Source: Burkholderiaceae bacterium
GTDB taxonomy: Bacteria > Pseudomonadota > Gammaproteobacteria > Burkholderiales > Burkholderiaceae_D
Assembly: GCA_031291325.1 (NCBI GenBank)
Contig: JARLJG010000032.1
Span: 1-34,792, forward strand
Reading direction: 5' to 3'
DNA: 34,792 bases
The position numbers and the translations under genes are program-made. Below, in pieces: positions 34,652 through 34,792 of this stretch; position 1 is the stretch's first letter, and each line of letters starts with the position of its first letter. The notes below the pieces were generated by a model. That model had not been told where the DNA came from and did not search any database. It saw only the letters and a program-made list of their open reading frames with translations.

Positions 34652-34792
34652 TGTAGATCCTATGTATGAAAGCAGGTCGGCAAAACTCGCAAATTAATCC
34701 TAAAGTGAAAGTGCCTAAACTTGACTTTGGAGGACATTATGCAACCGACCCGCGATAATCATTTTACGCCAGGAGAAGAGGTTCTGGCAGTG
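34652..34792. repeat. Right arm of the perfect 141-bp inverted terminal repeat
   Basis: This arm is the exact reverse complement of 1-141, starting with TGTAGATCC at 34652 and running out of the window. It contains GGAGG at 34729-34733 and the ATG at 34739 of the probable transposase gene. Confidence 0.9.
34739..34792 (+). CDS. N-terminus of the probable IS transposase, second copy (partial)
   Basis: Eighteen codons from ATG 34739 are identical to the copy at 54-1 and truncated by the window edge. GGAGG lies 5 bp upstream. Family not recognised. Confidence 0.45.
   Translation, partial: MQPTRDNHFTPGEEVLAV

Overview
The window looks like chromosomal DNA from a Gram-negative betaproteobacterium. 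Protein resemblances (DUF2069 and WrbA next to YihY, a CpxP/CpxRA-like locus, RegB/RegA, DUF2491, abundant c-di-GMP enzymes) and two Burkholderiales-type palindromic intergenic repeats make Burkholderiales, perhaps Oxalobacteraceae, the best guess. That placement is inference; no rRNA or tRNA gene was seen. Both ends of the window are the same 141 bp in opposite orientation, each ending in the first 18 codons of an unrecognised, probably transposase, gene. The window therefore lies between two inverted copies of a mobile element, and may be a complete contig cut at those copies.

Layout. 0.2-4 kb: a minus-strand operon (wrbA-like, DUF2069, FAD-linked dehydrogenase) divergent from a YihY/BrkB membrane protein, then a palindromic repeat. 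4.3-7.0 kb: an overlapping molybdate transport operon, modA, a stand-alone double-TOBE protein, modB, modC. 7.1-9.1 kb: a DUF2059 secreted protein interrupted by an in-frame amber codon, and a diguanylate cyclase. 9.1-12.3 kb: an envelope-stress module in which a CpxP/Spy-like periplasmic protein is divergent from a CpxR/CpxA-like pair; the intergenic region holds two perfect GTAAA-N5-GTAAA boxes. 12.4-15.8 kb: small conserved or unknown proteins and a lipoprotein. 16.0-20.5 kb: a membrane-bound PAS-GGDEF-EAL protein, then a RegB/RegA redox two-component system on the minus strand. 20.6-25.0 kb: an exported protein, a tartrate/D-malate dehydrogenase, an Ala/Pro-rich cytoplasmic protein, a 36-residue lysine-rich peptide and a receiver-domain protein. 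25.4-30.6 kb: a small HTH-like protein, then a minus-strand cluster (Ser/Gly-rich membrane protein, DUF2491, long helical PspA-like protein, 79-residue protein, LodB/GoxB-like flavoprotein) divergent from a phage-CII-like regulator. 30.7-34.3 kb: a type IV pilin, a small unknown protein and katG behind a convincing OxyR-type operator. 34.3-34.65 kb: stacked palindromes including a pair of inverted REP-like units.

Common themes are envelope and redox stress (CpxRA, RegBA, OxyR-katG, WrbA, the DUF2491 cluster) and c-di-GMP signalling. The least explained parts are the DUF2491/helical-protein/CII-like cluster with its LodB-like flavoprotein lacking a LodA partner, the interrupted DUF2059 gene, and the double-TOBE protein inside the mod operon.
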